Positions 1-6,519 of a stretch of 16,461 bases of DNA are shown here, piece after piece; position 1 is the stretch's first letter; each line of letters opens with the position of its first letter. The position numbers and the translations under genes are program-made. Source of the DNA: PALSA-1336 sp964592725 (GTDB lineage: Bacteria > Patescibacteriota > Doudnabacteria > UBA920). Below the pieces are notes generated by a model that did not search any database, was not told where the DNA came from, and was given only the letters and a program-made list of their open reading frames with translations. The stretch is from the NCBI GenBank assembly GCA_964592725.1, contig CAZQFQ010000033.1:1-16461 (forward strand), given 5' to 3'.

Positions 1-69
1 CTCTTAACTAAAACTTAAACAAGTAAATTTAGGAGCCAAAAAGGTAACGGTATCCGGTGCAACTGCAAG

Positions 70-127
70 GCTGGTGGATTTTCGCGCGCTTCACACAGCG
101 CGTGACCCATCGGCTTTTTTTATTTTT
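70..127 (+). terminator. Strong two-part Rho-independent terminator, plus strand
   Basis: An inner 9-bp hairpin (82-90 with 97-105, loop of six) is stacked on an outer 8-bp helix (70-77 with 107-114, two G-U pairs) and is followed directly by seven T (115-121) and a second T-run. The two G-U pairs form only in the plus-strand RNA, and the minus strand has no T-run after the stem. It therefore ends a plus-strand transcript that enters from the left of the window. All three plus frames meet a stop within the first 18 bases, so any upstream coding gene ends there. The T-run overlaps the stop codon of the convergent SGNH gene. Confidence 0.75.
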
Positions 128-914
128 CCAAAACCGCCTGCTCGGCAATTTGCCGGAGGATTTTGGCCTGGGATTTATCCAAAGTTAGAGATGTTGCGCC
201 GGTGACGGGTTTGTTAAAAAGCGTAATATAAAAAACGCAGGCGGCCAGGTAAGTGCCGGCGGTCGAGGGGTGCCTGTCATCGGCATATAAATTAATTTCC
301 GGGTGGGTTTGCCGCGCCAGCTGCCAGGCCTCGCCGGCCGGAGCCAAAAGACCTCCGGTTTTTTGCGCCATCAAACGGTAAGATTTTGTCAGCTGGTTTT
401 GCATTGAGGTATAATTGCACAAAGTCGGATTGGATGAGCAATATAGCTGGTCGCCGTTTTGGTATCCCCAGGTTTCAAAAAACACTGTTTCAGTAAAAGA
501 CCCCGGCGGATGGATTAAACTGTCCAGTTGTAGGGCATACGGCATCACTTCACTGTTAACCAGGGAATCGGCGAGCGCCGGCATTTCGCTTTGTTCCTGC
601 AAAACCACAAAATCCCATGGCCGGGATTTAATTTTGCCCAACGCGATTTGGTCGGTGGAATCCTGCTTAAGCGTGTAACTGCCCGGATCGTATGCGTCAT
701 AATTAACCGTATCGCCCAAAGACTTGGCAATATCGGAAACGGTTTTAGGTAAATCGTTTACGGACGTTAGGCTGTTGCCAATGAACAAAACGCTGATTGT
801 TGAGCCGGCGGGTTTGGATTTTTGGTAATTGGCGTAAACCAGAATCGCGCCGATTAGTATTATCAATACGGCGATAAAAATAGTATGTCTTGTGACTTTG
901 TTTTTGATTTCCAT
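120..914 (-). CDS. Membrane-anchored SGNH/GDSL-type hydrolase (DUF4886-like)
   Basis: 264 aa. One hydrophobic segment at about residues 11-29, preceded by Lys/Arg residues, looks like an uncleaved signal anchor that places the domain outside the membrane. Block I is FIGNSLT, with Ser48 as the likely nucleophile. Block III reads VVLQEQS, as in DUF4886-type SGNH proteins, where Q replaces the usual GxND Asn. The C-terminal DDRHP motif supplies Asp212 and His215. This family includes esterases and carbohydrate deacetylases; the substrate cannot be told from sequence. The start lies two bases after the purB stop, so the gene is translated as the last member of the purM-purC-purB block. No purine role is evident and the link may be only transcriptional. 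Family call fairly sure, substrate unknown. Confidence 0.8.
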   Translation of the reverse strand: MEIKNKVTRHTIFIAVLIILIGAILVYANYQKSKPAGSTISVLFIGNSLTSVNDLPKTVSDIAKSLGDTVNYDAYDPGSYTLKQDSTDQIALGKIKSRPWDFVVLQEQSEMPALADSLVNSEVMPYALQLDSLIHPPGSFTETVFFETWGYQNGDQLYCSSNPTLCNYTSMQNQLTKSYRLMAQKTGGLLAPAGEAWQLARQTHPEINLYADDRHPSTAGTYLAACVFYITLFNKPVTGATSLTLDKSQAKILRQIAEQAVLEK

Positions 915-916
915 TA

Positions 917-2335
917 TTATAACCTGGCCAGCTTTGGTGCCAGGCCAATATAATTTTCCGGGGTAATTTTTTTAAGTTCTTTTTTTACTTCCGGCCGGAC
1001 ATCGAGATTATCTATAAACCGACGAATATCCGCGAGCGTAACTTGCTTTCCCCGCGTAAGTTCTTTCAGCTGTTCGTATGGCATTTTTATGCCTTCGCGC
1101 CTAAGAATGGTTTGGATGGCTTCCGCGATAATCTCCGGATGACTGTTTAAATCAGTGCGCACTTTTTTTTCGTTAACCGTTATCCGCGACAAACCTTTGA
1201 GCAGGTATTCGTAAGCAATTAAGCAGTGGCTAAGTGCCGTGCCAAAATTTCTTTCCACGGTTGAATCGGAGAGGTCGCGTTGTAGTCTTGATATGGGCAA
1301 CTTACGGGCAAAAAATTCAAACAGCGCGTTGGCCATCCCCAAATTTCCCTCGCTGTTCTCAAATTTAATCGGGTTAATTTTGTGCGGCATAGTGGAACTG
1401 CCGATTGTCCCTTCCTGCGGTTTTTGCACTACCCACTCATCGCTAATATAGCGCCATATATCTTGGTTAAAGTCGATTAAAATGGTGTTGATGTGCCTGA
1501 ATATATCGAATAATTCTATATAAGAATCATGCGGCTCAATTTGTGCTGTAATAAGATTTGTCTCCAAAGCAATCATGCTTTTTTTACTCAGCGCGGCGAT
1601 AAAATTTTTAGAAAATTTTATCCAATCTACTTTTGGGAAAGCCGCAACATGGGCGTTGTAATTGCCGGTTGCGCCGTTTAGCTTTACCGATATCCTTAAA
1701 TTCTCAAGTTTATAAGTTTGTTGTTCCAGTCGTGAAGAAAAAACTTTAAATTCTTTGCCAAAAGTGGTGGGGGAGGCCGGCTGGCCGTGGGTGCGGGCGA
1801 GCATTGGAAGTTTAGCCGATTTTTTCGCCAGCGATAATAGCCGGTCATTTATTTCCCGCAGTCTGGGAATCAAGACTGTTTCAACCGCTTCGCTTAGGGT
1901 TAGACCATAAGCGATATTGTTTGTATCTTCCGATGTCAGCGCAAAATGAATCCATTCCAAAACGTCCTTAAGCGAAGTGCCGGCCAGCTTGTCTTTCATA
2001 AAATATTCCACCGCTTTTACGTCGTGGTCCGTGGCTTTGATGTTTTTGTAGCCTTTGGTTTCTATGTCGGAAATAATTTGGGCGTCTTGTTCCGACAAAT
2101 CATAAAGCGAGCGGATGAGCTTTTTTTCTTTGTCGGATAATCGCCGCAATCTCCCACCCCCCCTAACCCCCCCTCGGGCAGGGGGGGAATGTAAAAGCTC
2201 TGAAAGAGCTATTAAGTACTCGCCTTCAACCACGAGGCGGTATTTCATTAAAGCCTGTTCGCTAAAAAATTGCGCCAGGGGTTCTGTGGTTTTACGGTAC
2301 CGTCCGTCGATGGGGGAGATGGAGTTTAGGGGCAT
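917..2335 (-). CDS. purB: Adenylosuccinate lyase
   Basis: 472 aa, close to the 456 aa of the E. coli-type enzyme. It cleaves SAICAR to AICAR plus fumarate, and adenylosuccinate to AMP plus fumarate. Visible motifs: N-terminal SPIDGRY (7-13), TSEDTNN (134-140), RTHGQPA with the catalytic His183, the superfamily signature GSSTMPHKINP (312-322) with the catalytic Ser, and LQRDLSDSTVERN (351-363). Residues about 50-61 (SPPARGGVRGGG) have no counterpart in the family and are encoded by a GC-rich palindromic repeat (2151-2188) lying in the loop between the first helices. No Shine-Dalgarno is seen. The purC-purB junction is 15 bp of AT-rich word repeat. All catalytic motifs are intact, so it should be active. 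Confidence 0.96.
   Translation of the reverse strand: MPLNSISPIDGRYRKTTEPLAQFFSEQALMKYRLVVEGEYLIALSELLHSPPARGGVRGGGRLRRLSDKEKKLIRSLYDLSEQDAQIISDIETKGYKNIKATDHDVKAVEYFMKDKLAGTSLKDVLEWIHFALTSEDTNNIAYGLTLSEAVETVLIPRLREINDRLLSLAKKSAKLPMLARTHGQPASPTTFGKEFKVFSSRLEQQTYKLENLRISVKLNGATGNYNAHVAAFPKVDWIKFSKNFIAALSKKSMIALETNLITAQIEPHDSYIELFDIFRHINTILIDFNQDIWRYISDEWVVQKPQEGTIGSSTMPHKINPIKFENSEGNLGMANALFEFFARKLPISRLQRDLSDSTVERNFGTALSHCLIAYEYLLKGLSRITVNEKKVRTDLNSHPEIIAEAIQTILRREGIKMPYEQLKELTRGKQVTLADIRRFIDNLDVRPEVKKELKKITPENYIGLAPKLARL
2151..2188. repeat. GC-rich palindromic insert inside purB (family A)
   Basis: A run of C-blocks followed by G-blocks, with the dyad centred near 2173. It is read in frame on the minus strand as SPPARGGVRGGG. 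The same C-block/G-block design recurs in purD and purL. Confidence 0.75.
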
Positions 2336-2337
2336 AT

Positions 2338-2372
2338 AAACAATTTACAATTAACGATTAACAATTAGCGTG
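2338..2372. repeat. AT-rich short-word repeat at the purC-purB junction
   Basis: Variants of a word like ACAATTAAC are repeated about four times (AATTTACAATTAACGATTA and onward). It overlaps the 3' end of purC, so it encodes the last few residues (LIVNR). It belongs with the other junction word repeats in this window. Confidence 0.55.
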
Positions 2373-3343
2373 CTTAAATTTTTTTCTATCCTTTCCGCAA
2401 TCGGCGTTTCTAAATCCGTTTCAAATTTCTGGCCGGTGATTTGTTCGTAAATTTGAATGTAACGGGATGAAAGTTCCACTACCATATCTTCCGGCGCCGG
2501 GGGAAGGACTTTGTCTTCGTAGGGGTTGGAATGTTCCTTAAACCACAGGCGCAGGAATTCTTTGTCAAAGTTTTGGGGTTCCTGTCCGGCGTCTATGCGC
2601 GCCTGATAGGAATCGGCCTGCCAGTAGCGGGAAGAATCGGGTGTGTGAATTTCGTCAATCAGCATTAATTTTCCGCCTTCATCCAGCCCAAATTCGTATT
2701 TGGTGTCAACCAGAATCAGTCCGCGGCTTAGCGCCACTTTTTGCCCGCGCTTGAACAATTTTAAGGCGGTGTTTGCCAGTTGTTTCCATAATTCCTTGGG
2801 CAGGATTTTTTCTTCCACAATCTGTTTGGAAGTCAGAGGCCTGTCATGTTCGTCCGATTTTGTAGTAGGGGTTAAAACCGGTTTATCCAACTTTTGATTT
2901 TTTTTCATCCCTTCGGGCAAAACAAAATCTCCAAAATCCCGCTCGCCTTTTTGGTAAAGCGTCCACAAAGACGTGCCGGTTACGCCGGTTATGTAACCGC
3001 GAACCACCATTTCTATGGGGATGACCTGGCATTTTTTTACCACTACCACATTGGGGTCGGGCGAACTAATCAGATGGTTTTGGATTATGTCCTTAGTCTG
3101 GTCAAACCAAAACCGTGAAGTTTGGGTTAGCACCTGGCCTTTAAACGGGATAAGCGCGAGATTGCGGTCAAAAGCCGAATAACGATCAGTCGACACCAAA
3201 ATAATTTTGTCCGGCTGAATATAAATATCCCTAACCTTGCCCTGCCTCCGGGTTCCAAAATTTTTAAAATCCGTTTTTTCCAAGACCCGCCCTATATTTT
3301 TTTTGATTGTTTGTTTGTCCATAGTTGTTTTTATCGGCGTCAT
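2351..3343 (-). CDS. purC: SAICAR synthetase (phosphoribosylaminoimidazole-succinocarboxamide synthase)
   Basis: 330 aa, the longer ADE1-like form rather than the roughly 240-aa bacterial form. It joins aspartate to CAIR using ATP. Motifs: GKVRDIY (35-41) and STDRYSAFD (51-59) in the ATP-binding lobe, EMVVRGYITG (111-120), and the two signatures LILVDTKYEFG (209-219) and IDEIHTPDSSRYW (229-241). The first ATG (3343) lies inside the end of an intergenic repeat whose terminus is ATGACGCC. The ATG at 3322 (MDKQTIKK, residue 8) is probably the original start, so residues 1-7 may be a repeat-derived extension or untranslated. Neither start has a clear ribosome binding site. Confidence 0.95.
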   Translation of the reverse strand: MTPIKTTMDKQTIKKNIGRVLEKTDFKNFGTRRQGKVRDIYIQPDKIILVSTDRYSAFDRNLALIPFKGQVLTQTSRFWFDQTKDIIQNHLISSPDPNVVVVKKCQVIPIEMVVRGYITGVTGTSLWTLYQKGERDFGDFVLPEGMKKNQKLDKPVLTPTTKSDEHDRPLTSKQIVEEKILPKELWKQLANTALKLFKRGQKVALSRGLILVDTKYEFGLDEGGKLMLIDEIHTPDSSRYWQADSYQARIDAGQEPQNFDKEFLRLWFKEHSNPYEDKVLPPAPEDMVVELSSRYIQIYEQITGQKFETDLETPIAERIEKNLSTLIVNR

Positions 3344-3456
3344 TCTGAGGAGTGCAGCCGACGAAGAATCTCTTGCATCTGATTATTTAGAGATCCTTCA
3401 CCCTCAGATGCATTCGGGTTCAGGCCCTGCCCTGAACTTGATTCAGGGATGACGCC
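3336..3456. repeat. Intergenic palindromic repeat with GGCGTCAT/ATGACGCC ends
   Basis: The ends GGCGTCAT (3336-3343) and ATGACGCC (3449-3456) are inverted. Inside are paired words such as GCATCTG/CAGATGC and AGAATCT/AGATCCT. A related copy lies at 11357-11418 with the same ATGACGCC terminus. It fills the purM-purC gap and supplies the upstream ATG of purC. Confidence 0.7.
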
Positions 3457-3464
3457 ATTAAGAT

Positions 3465-4580
3465 TTATTCGCCAGGGGGCGATAAAGTTATGTTTTCCGG
3501 TTCAAAAATTGTCTGGCGTTTGCCTTCCTCGACTATGCCAATATCCGCAAGTTCGTAGCCTGCTTCTTTCCCTAATTTTATTATTTTTTCCACTTGGTCG
3601 GCTGGCGTATAAATGTAATAGCCAACGCCCCAATTAAAAGTTTTTAGGCAATCCTGCGTATTGACTTTAAGGTCATCTTTAAAAAATTGCATCAAAGGGG
3701 GCACTTTAAGCCAGGAATGGATGCGGTAAGTGTAATTTCTTTTATCGAAAGATATTTTTCCAACCCCATCGCCCGTGCCGGGAAGCAAGGCGTGGATTTT
3801 TATGTTGTTTTGCTGCAAAGTATCGATTAGTTTGACATAAGAACGGGTCGGAATCAGGGCTTCGGCTCCTAAGGTATTGCCATTCGGGAGTTTGGTCAGG
3901 AATTTGTCCGGTAGTTCCATGGCTTTTTTAATTATCAGGGATATGCCATTGGCATGGAGACCGGAAGAAGCCACGCCTATAATGTGGTCACCGGGTTGCA
4001 AGCCTTTCCCTGTAACCAATTTGTCTTTTGGCGACACAATTCCCGTTACCGAACCGCTTAATGTGGCAATGGCCTTAACTGGCGGCTTGGGATTTATTAA
4101 ATAAGTGCAGCTCGCTGATTCTCCCGCGGGCAGGGCCATACCGACTTCTTCGCAAATTTTTAGCAAGCCATTGGCGTAATCTTTTGCCCTTTTTTCGTCG
4201 CCATACCAGGCGCTTTCCGACGCTTCCAGTTGGTCAGTAAAAACCACGGGCAGGGCGCCTTGGGCAATGACATCGTTTACCACAATCAAAGCGGTGTCAA
4301 TCGCGATGGCGTCGTAATATGTTTTGCCGGTATTTTCATACATCCATTCCGCGATCCAGTTTTTGTTGCCCAAATCTTCCTGGGTTTGGCACCAAATGTG
4401 CGGACTGGTGCCGCGATATTCAAAAACCGCCCCGTGGGCGTGAGTCGCATCTTCATTAATAAAAACGCCCCGCTTATTGGGAAATGCCAGGGTTTTTTTG
4501 CCGGCTTCTATCATGGCCATTTTAAAAGGCTCCATTACTGTGTAATCTACTCCGGCTTTGGCGTATTCGGATTTGGGCAT
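3465..4580 (-). CDS. purM: Phosphoribosylformylglycinamidine cyclo-ligase (AIR synthetase), divergent
   Basis: 371 aa. It closes FGAM to AIR with ATP, the fifth step of the pathway. It has the N-terminal YAKAGVDY (6-13), the ATP-lid/dimer region DAIAIDTALIVVNDVIAQGA (90-109), the PurM substrate segment GESASC (152-157 region, where GETA is usual), and GVASSGLHANGISL in the second domain. It is divergent from the E. coli form, with an insertion-like stretch around HIWCQTQEDLGNKNW. The fold and motifs still fit PurM rather than PurL or selenophosphate synthetase, and the neighbours support it. It is the first gene after a good minus-strand promoter at 4610-4638 and starts about 30 bp downstream of it. 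Confidence 0.9.
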   Translation of the reverse strand: MPKSEYAKAGVDYTVMEPFKMAMIEAGKKTLAFPNKRGVFINEDATHAHGAVFEYRGTSPHIWCQTQEDLGNKNWIAEWMYENTGKTYYDAIAIDTALIVVNDVIAQGALPVVFTDQLEASESAWYGDEKRAKDYANGLLKICEEVGMALPAGESASCTYLINPKPPVKAIATLSGSVTGIVSPKDKLVTGKGLQPGDHIIGVASSGLHANGISLIIKKAMELPDKFLTKLPNGNTLGAEALIPTRSYVKLIDTLQQNNIKIHALLPGTGDGVGKISFDKRNYTYRIHSWLKVPPLMQFFKDDLKVNTQDCLKTFNWGVGYYIYTPADQVEKIIKLGKEAGYELADIGIVEEGKRQTIFEPENITLSPPGE

Positions 4581-4609
4581 TTGATTTCTTTTAAAGTTAG
4601 TCTATTAAT

Positions 4610-4638
4610 AATATAGCAAAAAGACTTGGTCTTAACAA
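4610..4638 (-). promoter_or_regulatory. Sigma70-type promoter for purM-purC-purB
   Basis: On the minus strand: -35 TTGTTA (4633-4638), 17-bp spacer, -10 TATATT (4610-4615, five of six to consensus). Its -35 overlaps the -35 of the opposite promoter at 4632-4660. Confidence 0.6.
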
Positions 4639-4660
4639 ATTTTGGGGATTGTGGTAGAAT
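4632..4660 (+). promoter_or_regulatory. Sigma70-type promoter for the small plus-strand gene
   Basis: -35 TTAACA (4632-4637, five of six), 17-bp spacer, -10 TAGAAT (4655-4660, five of six). It lies about 45 bp upstream of the small gene at 4706. Confidence 0.7.
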
Positions 4661-4705
4661 TAGACGGTTATATTGCCTTATTGGAAGAGGAGGAAAAAGA
4701 TTATT

Positions 4706-4984
4706 ATGTCTGCGCAAGTCAGAGTCAGCCCGAGCGAGATTGCGGTTGATATAACCATCTTGCTTCGGAAGATGGAAATATTTCGTCAGTCCGGTGGTTT
4801 GACTGACATGCAGAACCTTCGGGTGGTGGAGTTTATGGACCGGTTCAGGGAGGTGGCCAGGGAGTTCAGGATGTATTCTGACCAACCGTTTTGCGCGGCC
4901 GTTGCGCCGTCGGTTCCGTCTGCTGGGGTTTTATCAGAAACCAGTCGACCGCACCCGGAATTGTTGGAGCCGGATTATCCGTAG
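4706..4984 (+). CDS. Small protein of unknown function, independent plus-strand unit
   Basis: 92 aa, not recognised. It is the only plus-strand gene in the window and sits between two minus-strand pur blocks. The ATG at 4706 was chosen because AGAGGAGG (4686-4693) lies upstream, although the 12-base spacing is rather long. A TTG in the same frame at 4673 lacks this support. Residues about 8-58 look helical and amphipathic, with many charged residues (ILLRKMEIFRQ, VEFMDRFREVAREF). The last 30 residues are Pro/Ser-rich and probably disordered. There is no membrane segment or signal peptide. A near-consensus promoter lies upstream and a strong terminator downstream, making a complete single-gene unit. 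Role unknown; a regulatory or structural small protein is possible. Confidence 0.7.
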   Translation: MSAQVRVSPSEIAVDITILLRKMEIFRQSGGLTDMQNLRVVEFMDRFREVAREFRMYSDQPFCAAVAPSVPSAGVLSETSRPHPELLEPDYP

Positions 4985-5053
4985 CCTTTCACATCATCGG
5001 ATATTGCGTGGCCCTACTAAAGACCGCCACTGTCGCTCTGGGCAAAGCCAAAC

Positions 5054-5113
5054 GGGCGGAAGAAGTTTAAAGGTCGTTTTTTAACCTTTGCCTCCTTCCG
5101 CCCACTGTTTTTT
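5054..5113 (+). terminator. Rho-independent terminator of the small plus-strand gene
   Basis: Outer 9-bp GC-rich stem GGGCGGAAG (5054-5062) with CTTCCGCCC (5095-5103), inner 6-bp stem AAAGGT/ACCTTT (5069-5074 with 5084-5089), then six T at 5108-5113. The minus strand has the same stem but no good T-run after it. Confidence 0.8.
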
Positions 5114-5121
5114 AGGCAACT

Positions 5122-5183
5122 TAATAAGCATGTAAGCTAGTAAGCTTATCAGCTGATATGCTTATGAGCTTACAAGCTTATTA
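5122..5183. repeat. AAGCTT-word palindromic repeat after purE
   Basis: A long inverted repeat: 17-base arms match with one mismatch (5122-5138 with 5167-5183), and the middle also consists of variants of the word TAAGCTTG. It includes the purE stop codon. On the minus strand it could form a hairpin at the end of the purE transcript, but without a T-run. Confidence 0.75.
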
Positions 5184-5690
5184 TTTTTCCAAATACTTTT
5201 TATACCCTTCCTTTTCCAGTTTTTTGGCCTTGGCGTTAATTGCGGATGCCATATTTTTTTTGTAATTAACAAGCTTTTTGGCCAGTTCTTTGTCGGAAGT
5301 TCCTAAAATCTGCACGGCCAACAATCCTGCGTTTTTACCGTTATCAATTCCTACCGATGCCACCGGCACGCCGGGAGGCATTTGTACAGTTGATAAAAGG
5401 GCGTCCAGGCCGTTTAATTTCCAGTCAATCGGCACGCCGATTACCGGCAAAGTTGTATTGGCCGCCATTACTCCGGCCAAATGCGCGGCGCCTCCGGCGC
5501 TTGCGATTATTACTTTTAAGCCGCGATCAATGGCGGTCGCGGCGTATTCATGCGCCCGCTCGGGCGTGCGGTGCGCGGAGCAAACCGTCATTTCAAACTC
5601 CACGCCAAATTCTTCCAAGACCTTGGCGGCCTCGCTCATTACTTTTAAATCGCTGTCACTGCCCATTAGAATTCCGATAAGTGGTTTCAT
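5181..5690 (-). CDS. purE: N5-carboxyaminoimidazole ribonucleotide mutase (class I PurE)
   Basis: 169 aa, the usual class I length. It moves the carboxyl of N5-CAIR to carbon to give CAIR. Motifs: MGSDSDL (9-15), CSAHRTPERAHEYA (37-50) with the catalytic His40, ASAGGAAHLAGVMAA (63-77), PVIGVPI (82-88) and STVQMPPGVPVASVGI (100-115). The helical Lys-rich C-terminal tail is typical. The presence of SAHRTP rather than class II features suggests that a PurK partner is needed, but purK is not in the window. There is no ribosome binding site. The stop lies inside the downstream AAGCTT-word repeat and a cruciform repeat lies directly upstream. Confidence 0.95.
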   Translation of the reverse strand: MKPLIGILMGSDSDLKVMSEAAKVLEEFGVEFEMTVCSAHRTPERAHEYAATAIDRGLKVIIASAGGAAHLAGVMAANTTLPVIGVPIDWKLNGLDALLSTVQMPPGVPVASVGIDNGKNAGLLAVQILGTSDKELAKKLVNYKKNMASAINAKAKKLEKEGYKKYLEK

Positions 5691-5703
5691 ATAATTTTTA
5701 CAG

Positions 5704-5762
5704 TGTAGTTAGCCCATTTATGGGCTGTTATTTAAGGACAGCCGATAAGTCGGCCAACTACA
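5704..5762. repeat. Cruciform-like intergenic repeat between purE and the HAD gene
   Basis: The outer stem TGTAGTT/AACTACA (5704-5710 with 5756-5762) encloses two hairpins, GCCCATTTATGGGC and CCGATAAGTCGG. The shape is a three-way junction. Confidence 0.7.
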
Positions 5763-5771
5763 TTTAGTTTA

Positions 5772-6446
5772 TCATTTATTTAATTTTTTGATAATGGGGA
5801 CCAGGCTTTTCAAATTATGGATTAAAAAATCCGGTTTGCAGGCTTTTAACCTTTTTGTGGAATTATAGCCTCCGGATAAAGCAACCGTGCGTAATTTTAA
5901 CGCTCGGCCGATTTCGATTTCTTCACAGGTATCACCTATTGTGAGCACCTCTGCTGATTTGAGTTTATTGGATTTTAAATATTCCTTTAGCCTATCTTCC
6001 TTGTGTTTTAAATCAAATTGCCTAATCATTTCATCTTCGTGGCGGCCAATGACGTCAACAATATAATTTGTCAGTTTGAGTCTTTTTAATTGTTTATGTA
6101 TGTCTGTAACAGAATGGTTGCTGTAGATTATAGATTCAATGTTATTGGCTTTAAGCCACTTTAAAAGCTGTCTGCTGCCTCCTCGGGTATGGGCCAAAGC
6201 TTCTTTGGGATTATAATGTTTGAAAAAAATTGCGGCAATCTCATTTTTGTTTTTTAAAATATCTTTTCGCTTAAAACCATTGACAACAAAATAATTAATG
6301 ATGGGTATTGTAAATGTTTCTTGAAGACGTTTGAGGGGAACAGGATGCCCTCCCAGAAATTCCCATTGTTTGGAGGCCGCTCTCCACCAAATATTGGTGT
6401 CTGCGAGCAAAGTTCCATTCCAGTCAAAGGCGACGAGTTTAATCAT
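5772..6446 (-). CDS. HAD-superfamily hydrolase, phosphatase-like
   Basis: 224 aa when started at the ATG at 6446. An ATG at 6572 also reads in frame, but its extra 42 residues run through the purD 3' end and a palindromic repeat, so I reject it. Motif I is FDWNGTLL (Asp8 nucleophile; the second Asp of DxD is Asn, as in several HAD phosphatase groups). Motif II is IIYSNH (Ser109), motif III is likely a Lys near 147-151, and motif IV is TIGDTCEEIEIGRA (Asp172 with acidic partners). An alpha-helical cap lies between motifs I and II. The best guess is a small-molecule phosphatase of the phosphoglycolate phosphatase/nucleotidase group. The pur context would allow a nucleotide or sugar-phosphate clean-up role, which is inference. 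Confidence 0.82.
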   Translation of the reverse strand: MIKLVAFDWNGTLLADTNIWWRAASKQWEFLGGHPVPLKRLQETFTIPIINYFVVNGFKRKDILKNKNEIAAIFFKHYNPKEALAHTRGGSRQLLKWLKANNIESIIYSNHSVTDIHKQLKRLKLTNYIVDVIGRHEDEMIRQFDLKHKEDRLKEYLKSNKLKSAEVLTIGDTCEEIEIGRALKLRTVALSGGYNSTKRLKACKPDFLIHNLKSLVPIIKKLNK

Positions 6447-6480
6447 AGAGAATAGAGATAAGAGAATAGTGATTAGGATA
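6447..6480. repeat. Purine-rich short-word repeat upstream of the HAD gene
   Basis: Word AGAGAATAG repeated with variation (AGAGAATAGAGATAAGAGAA...), lying between the HAD start and the palindromic element at the purD end. Confidence 0.45.
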
Positions 6481-6483
6481 AGA

Positions 6484-6519
6484 ACCCTCACCCTACCCTC
6501 TCCCATGGGGAGAGGGGGG
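6484..6519. repeat. Family A palindrome forming the purD C-terminus
   Basis: C-blocks then G-blocks around CCCATGGGG (dyad near 6506). It is read in the purD frame as PPSPHGRG followed directly by the stop. It replaces the natural end of purD, which in the family falls just after YRKDIG. Confidence 0.8.

Noticed and set aside
30..170. Plus-strand open frame through the left-edge terminator
   Set aside because: It has no start codon after the upstream stop, and it crosses a strong terminator and the 3' end of the SGNH gene.
5122..5183. AAGCTT-word repeat as a CRISPR array or a terminator
   Set aside because: The units are only 8-10 bases with no unique spacers, and there is no T-run on the minus strand after the stem.
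5278..5694. Long plus-strand frames opposite purE and other pur genes
   Set aside because: They lie antisense to clearly conserved enzymes, with no ribosome binding site or family resemblance.
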